Position numbers and translations under genes: made by a program
Assembly: GCA_907165065.1 (NCBI GenBank)
Contig: OU015524.1
Location: 124,585,760-124,649,759, forward strand
Direction: 5' to 3'
From: Caprimulgus europaeus
Taxonomy: Eukaryota; Chordata; Aves; Caprimulgiformes; Caprimulgidae
DNA length: 64,000 nt
In this document: positions 1-12,038 of the stretch, piece by piece
How positions within the stretch are numbered: position 1 is the first letter of the stretch
Layout of the letters: each line of letters starts with the position of its first letter
Notes under the pieces: generated by a model
Databases searched by the model: none
What the model was told of the DNA's origin: nothing
Seen by the model: the letters and a program-made list of their open reading frames with translations, nothing else

Positions 1-469
1 CCTTTTTCTTTTATTTCCTTATTTTTGCAGCCATTTTTTGCCCTACATCCAATGTGTGGAGTTAATTCCAGATTTTTTTTTTTTCTCTAGAGGCTGGTGT
101 TTGGAAAAAAAAAAAAAAAAAAAAATCCCTGGAGAATTCACTTGTGTCGCTGCCGTTTTAGCAAGATTTTTGGGGGAAAAAAACCCCAAAACCAAACTAA
201 AACTAAACAAAACCATCTCATGTCCGAGCCTTACAGCCCATCCGTGTCCTCCCCAGCCTGGGGTTCAAGTTCCTCAACTTGAGAATTGCTGAAACTTGGG
301 GTTTTTGGGGTTTTTTTTTTTGCATTTACACCTGTAAATTTCTGCATTGTTTTAATTTCTGTCAGATATTGTTTCTTTTTTTTTTTTTTCTCTTTTTTTT
401 GTACGTTGCCTTAAATGTTCTCCCGTGACGCTAGGAAACCAAAATTTGTAACGAGTCATTCAAACAAAC

Positions 470-632
470 CAGATAATAATTAAAAAACCACAAAATAATA
501 ATTAAAAAAACCAAAATAATAATTAAAAAAACCCAAATAATAATTAAAAAACCCAAATAATAATTAAAAAAACCAAAATAATAATTAAAAAACCCCAAAT
601 AATAATTAAAAAACCCCCAATAATTAAAAAAA
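470..632. repeat. A/T-rich tandem repeat, about 20-22 bp unit
   Basis: About eight units of AATAATAATTAAAAAA with CC or CCC spacers. Confidence 0.93.
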
Positions 633-1173
633 GATTGTGCATGAAAAAGTAAAGAAGCTGAAAGTCTGATTTTGCAGTATGGGGCTGGTGGGACCTTGCT
701 GACAGTGCCTGTGGTTGCAGCAGCTCCAGCCCAAGAGCAGCACAGGTTATGGAAACCTCAAACACTCCTGGGGAGCAGGACCAGCGTGCCACTCCCCCCT
801 GGGCAGGGAGAGGTCACCCCAACAATGAAATACAAAGCAGTTGTGTCCCTAGAGCTGCTGCTGCCAAGAGCTTCGATTTCAGAACCTGCTTTAGATTACA
901 GATGGTATTTTTGAGGGTTGAGCTCTGAATTACCTAGAAGATGACAGAAAATACAGCCAGAGAAGCACCCAACTATGAAACACTTTATACTATAAACACT
1001 ATAAACAATTTTTCCCATCACTTCAAAATGCAAACTTAATCAAAGACACTTTGAAGATTGTTCTGCAAGGTTGGATGTGTGTCTGGCTATCAAGGTATGA
1101 AGCTTTGAAGTTTTACTGACTAATCAAATAACTGACATTTATCTCCAACTTCACTCCTCTGGACAATAAATGA

Positions 1174-1600
1174 TCATTGAATCATTGAATGTTGTGAGCT
1201 GGGAGGGATCCACCAGGATGATGGAGCCCAACTGCTGTCCCTGCACAGGACAATCCAACATTCACACCATGGCCCTGAGGGCCTTGGCCAAATGCTGCTG
1301 GAATCTTGTCAGGCTTGGGGCCATCAGCACCTCCCTGGGGAGCCTGTGCCAGTGCTCCACCACCCTCTGCCTCAAGAACCTTTTCCTCATGGCCAACCTC
1401 CCCCTCCCCTGCCACATCTTCCTGCCATGGCCTCTGCTCCTGGCGTTGGTGGCCAGAGAGAAGAGCTCAGCGCCTGCCCCTGCTCTGCCCCTGGGGAGGA
1501 AGTTCCAGACCGCCAGGAGATCTCCTCTCAGTCTCCTCTTCTCCAGGCTGAGCACCCCAAGTGCCTTCAGCCTCTCCTCACACCCTTCCCCTCTGAACCA
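1174..1600 (-). mobile_element. CR1 LINE fragment (subfamily 3)
   Basis: CR1 3' end with tandem ATTCAATG-type octamers at the low edge, then the ORF2 C-terminal region. Nearly identical to the copy at 31641. Confidence 0.85.
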
Positions 1601-1936
1601 ATCTTGTGGCCAGTTGATGTCACTGATGAGCAGTTCATGCCATTTCTGCTCGCTTTCCCCACTGCTTTCTCCTTTACAAACAGTTTCCTGAGCGATACAA
1701 ATAAAATCCATTTTAAGAGACGTTTTTATTTACTCCTAATTGCACTTTACAAAAAGGCAAATTGCAATATGCTGCCAGTCCCCAGAATTCAGCAGTTCAA
1801 GAGAACACTTCGAGGTCACTGGAGATGCACTGGTGTCCCCCTCTCCCCAGTAACAGCCCGTGGTGCCGGTGCCACAGGGCAGAGCCCGTGGGCTCCCCGG
1901 CCCCGAACGCACATGAGCCTGAGATATTTCTTTTAC

Positions 1937-2050
1937 CGTAGGAGCCGGAGTTCAGCCAATAAAGTTGGGTTCTGCTGAGCTTTCTCAGGGGTGGGTTGAG
2001 AGGCTTGTTCATGCTCCAGCCTCAGACGCTGAATTTCTTGGAGTATCTCT
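1937..2050 (-). CDS. DTNB: Beta-dystrobrevin exon E (coiled coil)
   Basis: A 114-bp exon with acceptor GTCATTTCTACAG/A and donor CTACG/GTAAAAG. The first A completes Arg from exon D. It then encodes [33 protein letters not shown] and LRLL, with the last two bases (CG) opening another Arg codon. This is the first coiled-coil helix and the linker to the second; the sequence is essentially invariant between alpha and beta dystrobrevins and across vertebrates. The length is a multiple of three and the phases match at both ends. The next exon in the family (a QRKDELEQRM-type second helix) is not found between 1 and 1936, so the gene continues off the low edge. Confidence 0.96.
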
Positions 2051-2254
2051 CTGTAGAAATGACAGAGGGGGGATTAGGGAGGGAAAAGGTCAGTCCCTGC
2101 AGTGCCCTCAGACACCCTCCCAGCCCTTGGAGCAGCCTCTGTGCCCGTCTCCAGCCTCAGCACCGCGGTGTGGCTCACGTGGGACTGGCACAGACTCAAA
2201 TCCTAGACAGGTAAATCAGCACAGTCCCAGGAATTGCTGTCACACACAGAACAT

Positions 2255-2438
2255 GTCACAGAGTCACAGCACTGCCGTGGCTGGAAAAGACCTTTGAGAT
2301 CATTGAGTCCAACCCTAAACCCAACACTGCCAACCCCACCTCTAACCCATGTCCCTGAGCACCTCATCTACCTGTCTGTTCAATCCCACCAGGGAAGGTG
2401 ACTCCACCACCTCCCTGGGTGCCTGTTCCAGTGCTTGA
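2255..2438 (-). mobile_element. CR1 LINE fragment, 3' end
   Basis: Begins CACAGAGTCACAGCACTG and continues with the AAAAGACCTTTGAGATCATTG-like CR1 3' sequence; short and diverged. It lies about 200 bp upstream of the exon E acceptor. Confidence 0.8.
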
Positions 2439-3468
2439 TTGGGTAAGTAACATTGGGATAAGTAATATTTATTACTTCAGAAGTATGAAATCACTTATGT
2501 GCCCCCTGCTGCCAATGGCTCTCCAAACTCTTTTGTGCAGAATGGGCTCAGAGACTGTTTGAAGAGGAGAAAAGTTCCATTTCCAGCAGAATCTGCATGG
2601 CCCATGGGGCAGGAAGGGCTCTGAAGCGGCACTGCCAGCACCTCAGCCGTGCTGGCACCAGGTACTGCCTCCTCACCTTCCCCAGGGCGCTGGGCAGGTC
2701 AGCAGGAAGGGAAGCAACAGCTCATATAAGAGAGACAAACCCTCAGGTCTCACCAGGGGAAGGTGACCAGCCAGCAGCCCACTCAAGGCCACTGGGTTCT
2801 GTGTAGCTGGAGGTGAGGGAAGGTAGCCAAGGAGTCCCTTACTGACATGGAAATGAAATCCTCTGCAGTGAAGGTGAGAAGTGAAGATGACAATCTCTAA
2901 TTCTCCCCTCCTGCTCTTTCCCAGAGCTGCTGAGCTCTCCTTGCAAGGTTTCCTACCAGCACCCATGAGATCTCCCTTCCCTGTGATCTCAGCAAATCAT
3001 TTCAAGTACCTCCAAGGTCTCTCGGTAGCACATTGAAGCTACAACACACACACTGCAGGGATGGAGCTGCTCCCCTGCTCTCCTGGAACTGGTTCTCCTC
3101 CAAACTAACCCCAAGAAGTGTTTTTCCCTGGTATGCTGAGGGTGCCTTGGCACGGGGCCGTGCAGGCAGCAGGCTCACACACACCAGCTCACGGGGAGAG
3201 CCGGGCACGGCTGTGAGGCTGGCACAGCACCGGGACCCGGAGTGGTTCTGTAGGTGACCCACTGGCTGCTGGTGACACACAGCACACGGGGTGTGGGGCT
3301 GCTCCACAGCCTCCTCTGTAGAGCTGCACCCTCTTGGCTTCTCTTCACCAAAGGAACAGGAACTTACAATTACTTATGAAACTCAACACACGATACGATA
3401 CGATTACTTATATCATGATAAAACCAGAGAGATCTCGTCCAAACTGTCCCTCTGAAGCAAGAATAACC

Positions 3469-4111
3469 ACAGAACCCCAGAGTGGTTTGGGTGGGAAGGG
3501 ACCTTCAAGCTCACCCAGTCCCAACCCCCCTGCCAGCAGCAGGGACACCTTCCACTAGACCAGGTTGCTCCAAGCCTCATCCAACCTGGCCCAGAACACT
3601 TCCAGGGAGGAGCAGCCACAGCTTCTCTGGCCAACCTGGGACAGGGTCTCACCACCCTCACACCAAACAATTTCTTCCTCACATCTCAGCTCCATCTCCC
3701 CTCTGCCACTTTCAAGCCATCACCCCTTGTTCTCTCACTCCCTGCCCTTGGCCAAAGTCCCTCCCCAGCCTTCCTGGAGCCCCTTCAGGTACTGGGAGGC
3801 CACTGGAAGGTCTCCCTGGAGCCTTCTCTTCTCCAGGCTGAACAGCCCCAACTCTCTCAGCCTGTCCTCACAGCAGAGCTGCTCCAGCCCTGGCATCATC
3901 CTCGTGGCCTCCTCTGGGCTGGCTCCAGTAGCTCCATGTCCTTGTGCTGTTGGTGGCCCCAGCACTGGAGGCAGCACTGCAGGGGGGGTCTCAGGAGAGC
4001 GGAGCAGAGGGGCAGAATCCCCTCCCTGGCCCTGCTGCCCACGCTGCTCTGGGTGCAGCCCAGGACACGGTTATTGGCTCTGTGCTGCCAGCGCTCGGTG
4101 CTGCCTCATGT
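3469..4111 (-). mobile_element. CR1 LINE fragment (subfamily 1, long)
   Basis: About 640 bp covering the CR1 3' end and ORF2 C-terminus. It is nearly identical, in opposite orientation, to 12039-12737. Confidence 0.9.
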
Positions 4112-4288
4112 CCAGAAGAAGGAAACCATCTCCTACAGCCCATCTCCTGTTCCTTCCAGGTCTCCCAGTTTCTTCAGACTTTTTTTGTCATCCAGCAAAA
4201 GCAAAAAACCCACTCGTTCTTCTCAAGCTGAACTTACCCACCCCAGCCTTCCAACCTGCTCGCTCCACTACTCTGCCCCTGACTGATG

Positions 4289-5080
4289 CTCCTGCTGCCA
4301 CCTGAACAGCCTTCCCTGCTGCCACCTGAACAGCCTGCCCTGCTGCTGCCACCTGAACAGCCTTCCCTGCTGCTGCCACCTGAACAGCCTGCCCTGCTGC
4401 TGCCACCTGAACAGCCTGCCTTGCTGCTGCCACCTGAACAGCCTGCCCTGCTACCACCTGAACAGCCTGCCCTGCTGCTGCCACCTGAACAGCCTGCCTT
4501 GCTGCCACCTGAACAGCCTTCCCTGCTGCTGCCACCTGAACAGCCTGCCTTGCTGCCACCTGAACAGCCTTCCCTGCTGCCACCTGAACAGCCTTCCCTG
4601 CTGCCACCTGAACAGCCTGCCTTGCTGCCACCTGAACAGCCTTCCCTGCTGCCACCTGAACAGCCTGCCTTGCTGCCACCTGAACAGCCTGCCCTACTGC
4701 CACCTGAACAGCCTTCCCTGCTGCCACCTGAACAGCCTGCCTTGCTGCCACCTGAACAGCCTTCCCTGCTGCTGCCACCTGAACAGCCTGCCCTGCTGCC
4801 ACCTGAACAGCCTGCCCTGCTGCTGCCACCTGAACAGCCTGCCCTGCTGCTGCCACCTGAACAGCCTGCCCTGCTGCCACCTGAACAGCCTTCCCTGCTG
4901 CCACCTGAACAGCCTTCCCTGCTGCTGCCACCTGAACAGCCTTCCCTGCTGCCACCTGAACAGCCTTCCCTGCTGCTGCCACCTGAACAGCCTTCCCTGC
5001 TGCTGCCACCTGAACAGCCTGCCCTGCTGCCACCTGAACAGCCTGCCCTGCTGCCACCTGAACAGCCTGCCCTGCTGCCA
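4289..5080. repeat. Minisatellite, 24/27-bp unit
   Basis: Thirty-one tandem units of GCCACCTGAACAGCCTKCC plus one or two CTG triplets. Both unit lengths are multiples of three, so frames persist for up to 320 codons on both strands. These are repeats, not proteins. Confidence 0.96.
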
Positions 5081-5361
5081 GGAGTTCTTGGTTTGCAGAG
5101 AGCAGTGCAGGAGAGCAAGGGTAAGGTGATGTGAAGAAGATCAGTGAAGATCAGCCTGCTCCCTGGGGAACAAGGGCAGGGCAGCTGCATCCGCACTGCG
5201 CTAATTGGTTAACGAGGCAGCTCCACCCTTCAACAAAAGGTCCAGGAGAAGATCTGGTCACTAGAATAGAAAAGGTTAAAACCAACAAAGCACCCGGACC
5301 AGAGGCTTTTCTCTCCTCAACTGTTGTCCCCCCACAACAGTGACCCAAGCTGGCTTTTTAC

Positions 5362-5447
5362 CTGTTCTTGTTTTCCAGCTCTGCTATCAGCTGCCTTTGT
5401 TGTTTATTGGCATCGAAGTTGAAACCCAGGTCTGTGGGTGGGCGAGG
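5362..5447 (-). CDS. DTNB: Beta-dystrobrevin exon D (start of coiled coil)
   Basis: An 86-bp exon. The acceptor follows a long pyrimidine tract ending CATCCTCCAG, and the donor is AACAG/GTAAAA. It starts on a codon boundary and encodes PRPPTDLG then [17 protein letters not shown] and NKN, with two bases left for an Arg completed in exon [10 protein letters not shown] matches beta-dystrobrevin; from memory alpha has FTIDANKQQ. This exon opens the coiled coil through which dystrobrevin pairs with the dystrophin C-terminus. Neighbours: a CR1 fragment begins about 230 bp upstream of the acceptor, and the 24/27-bp minisatellite lies about 280 bp past the donor. Confidence 0.95.
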
Positions 5448-5673
5448 CTGGAGGATGAGGAACAGAGAACAAACAATGAGACACAACATTCATCACCTGT
5501 TAGCACACGTGGCACAGTCGGGATCCAGCCCCAGATCTCCTGGGCGCTGTGGTACGACACGGCCCAGGCTGCAGGACGGCGAACAGAGCCGTGCTGAGAT
5601 GGACCATGGGGACACTGAGATGTGGTTCCACTGCTGGCTTGGTCTGGCTCATGCCAACAGCCAGAGAAGGACA

Positions 5674-6158
5674 GCTTGGTTGAACAGACCCATCCCCACC
5701 TCTCTGCACCCTCCTCCAAGGGACTTGGACAGAGCCACAAGGTCTCCCCTCAGCCTCCTTTTCTCCAGGCTCAGCACCCCCAGTTCCCTCAGCCTGAACT
5801 CAGCACACTTGTGCTCCAGACCCTTCCCCAGCTCCGGTCCCTTCTCTGGACACGCTCCAGCACCTCCAGGTCCTTCCTGGACTCAGGGGCCCAACACTGA
5901 ACCCAGCACTCGAGCTGTGGCCTCACCAGTGCCCAGTGCAGGGGGAAGAGAACTTCCCTGCTCCTACTGGCCACACTGGTGCTGATCCAGGCCAGGATGC
6001 CCTTGGCCTTCTTGGCCACCTGGGCACTCTGCTGACTCCTGTTCAGCCGCTGCCCACCAACACCCCCAGGTCCCTCTGTGCCCAGCAGCTCTCCCCCCAC
6101 TCCTCCCCAAGCCTGGAGCTGCTGGGGCTTGTTGTGACCCAAGGGCAGGACCTGGCAC
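5674..6158 (-). mobile_element. CR1 LINE internal fragment (subfamily 2)
   Basis: ORF2 C-terminal segment only; the usual CR1 3' end is missing on the low side, which is atypical. A translated stretch reads [18 protein letters not shown] as in other subfamily 2 copies. Confidence 0.88.
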
Positions 6159-6197
6159 AGATGGTGTCTACAGTCTTCTTCTGACACCAGGTCATTA

Positions 6198-6610
6198 CAG
6201 AACCACAAAATGGTCGAGGTTGGAAGGGACCTCTGGAGGTCACCTGCTCAGGCAGAGCCACCCAGAGCCAGGACCGTGTCCAGAGAGCTTCTGAAGATCC
6301 CCAAGCTGGGAGACTCCACAGTCTCTGGGTGACCTGTGCCATTGCTCAGGCACCCTCCTACTGAAAAGTCTTTCTTGGTGTTCAGAGGCACCCCGGGGTC
6401 CAATGTGTGCCCATGGCCTCTGGTCCTGGCACTGGGAACCACTGGGAACCTGGGCACCACTGGGAAGAGCCTGGCTCTGCCCTCTTGGCACCCTCCCTGC
6501 AGGTATCCATAGACTTGGATCCCATCCCTCCAGGCTTTCTCTGCCTCAGGCTGAACAGTCCCAGCTCCTTCAGCTTCTCCTCCTATGTGAGATGCTCCAG
6601 TCCCCAAATG
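6198..6610 (-). mobile_element. CR1 LINE fragment
   Basis: Starts CAGAACCACAAAATGGTCG with a CR1 3' end, then ORF2 C-terminal sequence related to the plus-strand copy at 36890. Confidence 0.82.
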
Positions 6611-7847
6611 AGATTTCCTTCTTCTGGCAGATTTTGGGTCCCATGCAGAGAGGGAGAGCGTGTTCACATCGGCAGCACCGACAACCACGGCCGCGGTGCC
6701 TCTGCCTCTCACTGTCCACCGGGGAAACGGGGCACCAGCACCCCCAGGCTGGTGCTCATGGAGGAGATGCTACAAATACAGCAGCCCTGGGGGAGCAGGA
6801 CCATCCCACCCAACAGTGGCTGTGCTTTGGGACCAGAGCAGGAGAAGGACCCTGCAGTCTAACCCTTGGCTCATTACGCTGATGACAGATTGCAGCTAGG
6901 ACACGTGGAGTCAGTGCTCCTCCAGGAGTGCACAGTGGACAGGACTATGGGTCCTAGGGAGGGACTATGGGTCCTATGGCTCCAGGGGAGACTCTGACGT
7001 GGCAGAACAGTCCAAAAGTGGACAAAGTCCCTCCACTGCTGGTGCCAGAAGGAGCGCAGATACCAACGTACCACACAGCTGACAGATCTCCAGGGCTTTG
7101 TGAAGAGCTTTGTCTGAACTCTGGTGCTCTACTTTTGCCTTTTTGTTTCCATCTGATCTCAGGGTGGCACAGCTCTTTACCACAGCATTTTCAGAAGGAC
7201 ATCAGACTGGGATCTCGGTTTGAGAAGAGACTTTCACAACCATTTTCAGAAACTGTTTGGGTAGAAAACCAGAATTCAGAGGGAAGAGCTTGGTGTCTAC
7301 CAGTGCTCCTGGAGACAGGGTGGAGAGAGACAGATCCAGGTCAACAGGGACAAACACTGCTAGGCTTTCCATTCTGTTTTGCTGTGGGTACCTAGAGCCA
7401 GCCCTGCCTGGAGCCAGGCTGGAAGGGTGGGTAGAACTTCTCTTCTTTGGGCAAAACCCACACATGGGTGGGTCTGCAGGGGGCAAATGAGCCTGGCTTG
7501 AATGACATGCCTACAGGCTGGTCTTCTGTGTCCTCCTGGGTGATCTAACGGCCACTTCAGGAGTCTCCTAAATGGTGAGGGAATTGCCTGTGTAAAAACT
7601 GCTCAGCCAGAAACAAAAGAGCTTGGGAGTTAAAATAAAAACAATAAATCAGCCCAGAAACTGAAATGCAGAAACACCATTTGCTGTAGCAGGGTCAGGA
7701 CAACCTCCTCTTCCCCCAGGCAGCAGGAGGAGCTGATGGAGCAGGAAGGGCTTTGCTCTCACACTGAGGATCGGGGCTGGTGTGGGTGAGGAGCTCGGAC
7801 AGACCTGCCAATATAGCCAGGGCAAAGCCCCAGCTTGCATCTCTCCT

Positions 7848-8075
7848 CATCCCATCCCATCCCATCCCATCCCATCCCATCCCATCCCATCCCATCCCAT
7901 CCCATCCCATCCCATCCCATCCCATCCCATCCCATCCCATCCCATCCCATCTCATCCCATCTCATCTCATCTCATCTCATCTCATCTCATCTCATCTCAT
8001 CTCATCTCATCTCATCTCATCTCATCTCATCTCATCTCATCTCATCTCATCTCATCTCATCTCATCTCACCTCAT
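7848..8075. repeat. CCCAT to CTCAT pentanucleotide microsatellite
   Basis: About 21 CCCAT units (7848-7952) change to about 23 CTCAT units up to 8075, with one interleaved CTCAT-CCCAT pair at the junction. Confidence 0.97.
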
Positions 8076-8628
8076 CATTTGGGGTAGGTGCACCCCATAG
8101 GCAGCAGCACTTCCACCACTCTTCCCATCTTGGGGTGACCTCAACAGTCTCGGTGTAGATAGCACTGATATCACCTACTGGTCCCCCAAAACTGTGTCAC
8201 AAAGCCGAGGTCCCATGATCTCTCCTTGCATCCTGGTACAACCAGACATGAGGACAAGTGCAGGTGACAAGTTTCACTGAGGCTCTGGAGCTCCTGGGGC
8301 TCCATCCAAAGCACACGAACCTTTGTTCTGCTGCAAGGTGGGACTATGCCTATAAAAACACAACCTTGTCCTTAATCCCTTTCTTCAGAAATCCTGCCCA
8401 AAGCCTGAAATCACCCTCAGGACCTGAAGCACTGGAGTCCTCAGGAGCAAAGACAACACTGCAGAGAGCTGCAGAGGACCTGCACATCCCCCATGCTGCT
8501 CCCTTTCACACGGTGCTCGAGGTGAGAGGGCTTTTGGCAGCAGTTCAGTGGCTGAGCTGTGTGACAGCTCCATGTTCTCTGTTTGGTTCTCCTGCTTCCA
8601 GGAGTCCATTTGATTTTTTGTCATAACT

Positions 8629-8945
8629 CAGAACCACAGAGTCATTGGGGCTGGAAAGGACCTTTTGAGATGTCACCTACAATGCAGTGGGACATTGTCC
8701 AGCTGAGTTTTTAACAGCTCCAAGGATGAAGACTCCACAGCCTGCAGAGTGACCTGTGCCAGTGTTTGAGCACTTGCACCACAAGGAAGCTTTTTCTTTT
8801 TGTTTCACTGGAAGTGAGTCACTGCCCATTGCCTCTTGTCCTTTCAAAGGCCACCACTGAGCAGAGTCTGGCTCCATCATCTGACTTGCCACGATCATGT
8901 ATTAATGCACAAAGACCCCCAGAAGTCTCCTCAAGGCTAAACAAG
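8629..8945 (-). mobile_element. CR1 LINE fragment, diverged
   Basis: CR1 3' end (CAGAACCACAGAGTCATTGG) followed by degraded ORF2 C-terminal sequence ending near CCTCAAGGCTAAACAAG. Confidence 0.75.
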
Positions 8946-9068
8946 CTAAGAAAAAGAAAAAAAATCAGGCTGCTGATTCTCTACCAACATCCAAACCTTC
9001 CAGGTTCTCACAAAGGCACCTGATGGTCACCCTGGAAGTTTGCAAAGAGGATACCAACACTGGTGAAA

Positions 9069-9395
9069 TCACAGATCCCAGACTGGTTTGGGCTGGAAGG
9101 GACCTTCAAGCTCCTCCAGTCCCAACCCCCTGCCAGCAGCAGGGACACCTTCCACTAGACCAGGTTGCTCAAAGCCTCATCCAACCTGGCCCAGAACACT
9201 TCCAGGGAGGAGCAGCCACAGCTTCTCTGCCCAACCTGGGACAGGGTCTCACCACCCTCTGGGTGAAACATTTCCTCCTCATACCCAACCTAAATCTCCT
9301 CTCTCTCAGCTTAAAACCATTTCCCCTTGTCCATCACTATGTGCCCATGGAAAAAGTCCCTCTCCCTCCTGTTTCTAAGCTCTCTTCAAGTACTA
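9069..9395 (-). mobile_element. CR1 LINE fragment (subfamily 1)
   Basis: Contains the diagnostic CACTTCCAGGGAGGAGCAGC block shared by eight copies here. Confidence 0.88.
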
Positions 9396-12038
9396 AATAA
9401 GCAGAGGTACAGGTCTGACTGCTGGAGCACTTGTCCAGAGAACATCTGACAGCAGCTCTCCATCTCTCTGACCTTGGCTGGGTGATACAACCCAGCTCCT
9501 GTGCCCCACTCCCCAACAGGCATCCTGGAGGCTGCAGGCTCCATCCCTCCTGCCAAAGCCAAAGGCAGCAGTGGGAGATGCAGTGGTGGTCAGGAGCCAG
9601 CCCAGGGACTCTGGTTCGTGCTCTCTGGGTTTGGTTTTATTTGTGAAGATCCCATGGTGTCTGATATTAAACAACATGAACTGCCCAGGCTGTGGCATTT
9701 ACAGCCTTGGGGTGAAAACTCAGATTAGAATAAACAGACTGAAGACAACACAGATGGTTTGAGTCACCAGGGCATGAGGAAATTCATCAGAGAACTTAGA
9801 CCTTGGTACTTCAATAAACCTGAGGCAATCTCCAAGCCCTGGGGCTCAGCCCTGAACACACTGAGCTTCACCAGGAGCCACTGCAGGTGCTAGAGGAGGG
9901 CATTTGTAAAGCTGACTCCTAGAAACTATGTATGAAGGAATGAACACCTACAGACCAGCCAGCCTAACTGCAGTTCTTGGGGGGGAAAAAGCAAAATAAA
10001 CCCACTTGGAAGTTCTTAGAAGCCAGGATAAGTCATAGTCTAGGTGGAGTTTTTAAGAACAAATCGTGCCAAAGCAAACTACTCTCCTTCTGTGGTAAAA
10101 ATCAGATCCCATGTACAGGGGAGAAACTATGAACACAGCACACTCCCACCTCAGCAACGCTCTGCCATCCTCTCGTGGGGTCCTACAGCTTCTCACTGAG
10201 CACCACTCAGCACTGTCACTGCTGAAATGGAGCATGGAATAAAGTATTTACTCCTTGCATTAGCAGAGCACACAGGGGCGAGCTCCTGCTGCCTTACAGG
10301 GCCAGATCAAATAGAAAAGATCAACTCTACCAAGACATGAAATCAGTTGAGCAATTGGAAAAGTGGTTTGTGAAACCAGGCTGTGCTCTGCTAGGACAAT
10401 GCACACTCTCATATTTACTTTTGACATGTCAACTGCATCAACACCCAGTGGAGGAGGCACCAGTTCTGCACAACCAGATTTGCAAATGAGTTCAGTTCCC
10501 AACCCAAACAGGAGTCGAGGGCACCCAGCTGCTCCAGAGTCCTTCTGGTGGGACAGCCCGTATTTCTCCAGGGAATGAACCCCTCTGGAGCAAAGGGAAG
10601 GAAATCTAGCTGTGGCCACTGCTCTCATTTCTGTCCAGCATGTTATGGACACCAAATTCTTACCACCATCGCATTTGGAAGAGTTCTGGGCTTGTGGTGG
10701 CAAACGCTGTTCTCCCATGAACCCAGCAAGCCAGAACTCGTGAGAGCATTTGCAGGCACCTGTTTACTGTGATGAGAGGAACCTGTCCTCTCTGGGAAGT
10801 TTTATCTGCTTCTTAAAACCTCTGCACTTTGAAGAGAAAAACAGAACCAAACCAGCCCAGAACACCCATGTTCTAGTCAGCACTCTGAAGTTTGCACTCC
10901 ATCTTACTGGGCAGGTGTCAATGACTCGTGTCTTCCAGGATTCATTACTGTGATTCCTCTCTTTGAAAGCCCAGCAGCATCAGCTCCTCCCTGCTCAGCA
11001 GCACTGAACCCCAGGGACACATCCCCTCCCTACTCAACTCTTGCAAAGGCTTCCTACTAAAAACAGAGCAAAGACCTGTTGGGAGTCAACAACACCAGAT
11101 AGAAGTCCTTCAAAATGACAAAAAAACCCCCAAACCCCATTTTTGCATGTGCAGGAGAAAATGGACAGAGTTTATATTATTTTGCCCCCTGTAGCTTTCC
11201 TTCTCAGTAAGGATTAAACACCTCAGGAAAAGAAGAATCCTATGGTGGCACAGAAACAAGGTGGAGATCTTTTCTTGGCCCCACTGGATGCAGCTCCCAG
11301 TAGGCTCCTGAGGCAGTAACACAGTGTGACCAACTCCCAGACGTGATAGATACCTACAGAAACAATCCGTGGTGTTTATTCAGGGTAAAGGACTTTGAAC
11401 TGTGGTGGAGCCTGAAAAGCAAAAAGACTTTCTGGCCACTGAATTGTAACACAGGTCTCTTGTTTTATAGGACATGGCAGCGAGGCCAAAGCTGAAGCTT
11501 TCTGAGCTGAGCACGAACATCTTAAAAGTTAAAATGTTCAAAAAAAGGTTAAAAGCGAAGCAAACTCTCCGACATGGCTGCAGGTATGATTACCATTGTC
11601 TTCTGCTTTCCTGGTGCCCAGCAGGAATGCTGAAGCCTCCACAGTTCTGAGGTGATCATCCAAAAGGCAAGCCCCATTCTCTCAGCAAGGAAAGTCATAA
11701 AATGATGTTGATGACTTGAAATCCTTAATATCAGATAGCACAGGAGATGTCCTAGCCCTAATTCAGCTTGCCTATGAATAGGCATTAAACTTGAGAGAGC
11801 ACATCCTGCTGGAAGTTCAAGTGAGACTGGTGTTGGGAACAAGGAGCGTTCAGACCTCACCTGTGGTGGACTTTTTGGTGAGTGGTAGCAGAGGATTTAA
11901 CAACCATTTAACCAAGCCCCCAGAAAGCCACCTCTGCAAGCAGCTGCCCTCCTCCATCACCCTCAGCTGGAAGAAATGGTCATAGAGCAGTAAAGCTGGC
12001 ATCTCATGGGCATGAGATTCTAGGTTCCTTGGTGCATG

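Larger units (their letters stand above)
1..1936 (-). other. DTNB intron downstream of exon E (partial)
   Basis: Non-coding. Bases 1-470 are rich in T and A homopolymers, including an A run at about 103-125, followed by an A-rich tandem repeat at 470-632. Unique sequence continues to a CR1 at 1174-1600. I see no further dystrobrevin exon. Confidence 0.8.
2051..5361 (-). other. DTNB intron D-E
   Basis: About 3.3 kb between exons D and E. It holds CR1 pieces at 2255-2438 and 3469-4111 and the large minisatellite at 4289-5080. Bases 2440-3468 show nothing I recognise. Confidence 0.85.

Noticed and set aside
4188-5196. Open frames of 282-320 codons with PPEQP- or GCSGGS-type repeats
   Set aside because: The 24/27-bp minisatellite is open in multiple frames on both strands and lies in a DTNB intron; no splice or start context supports a protein.
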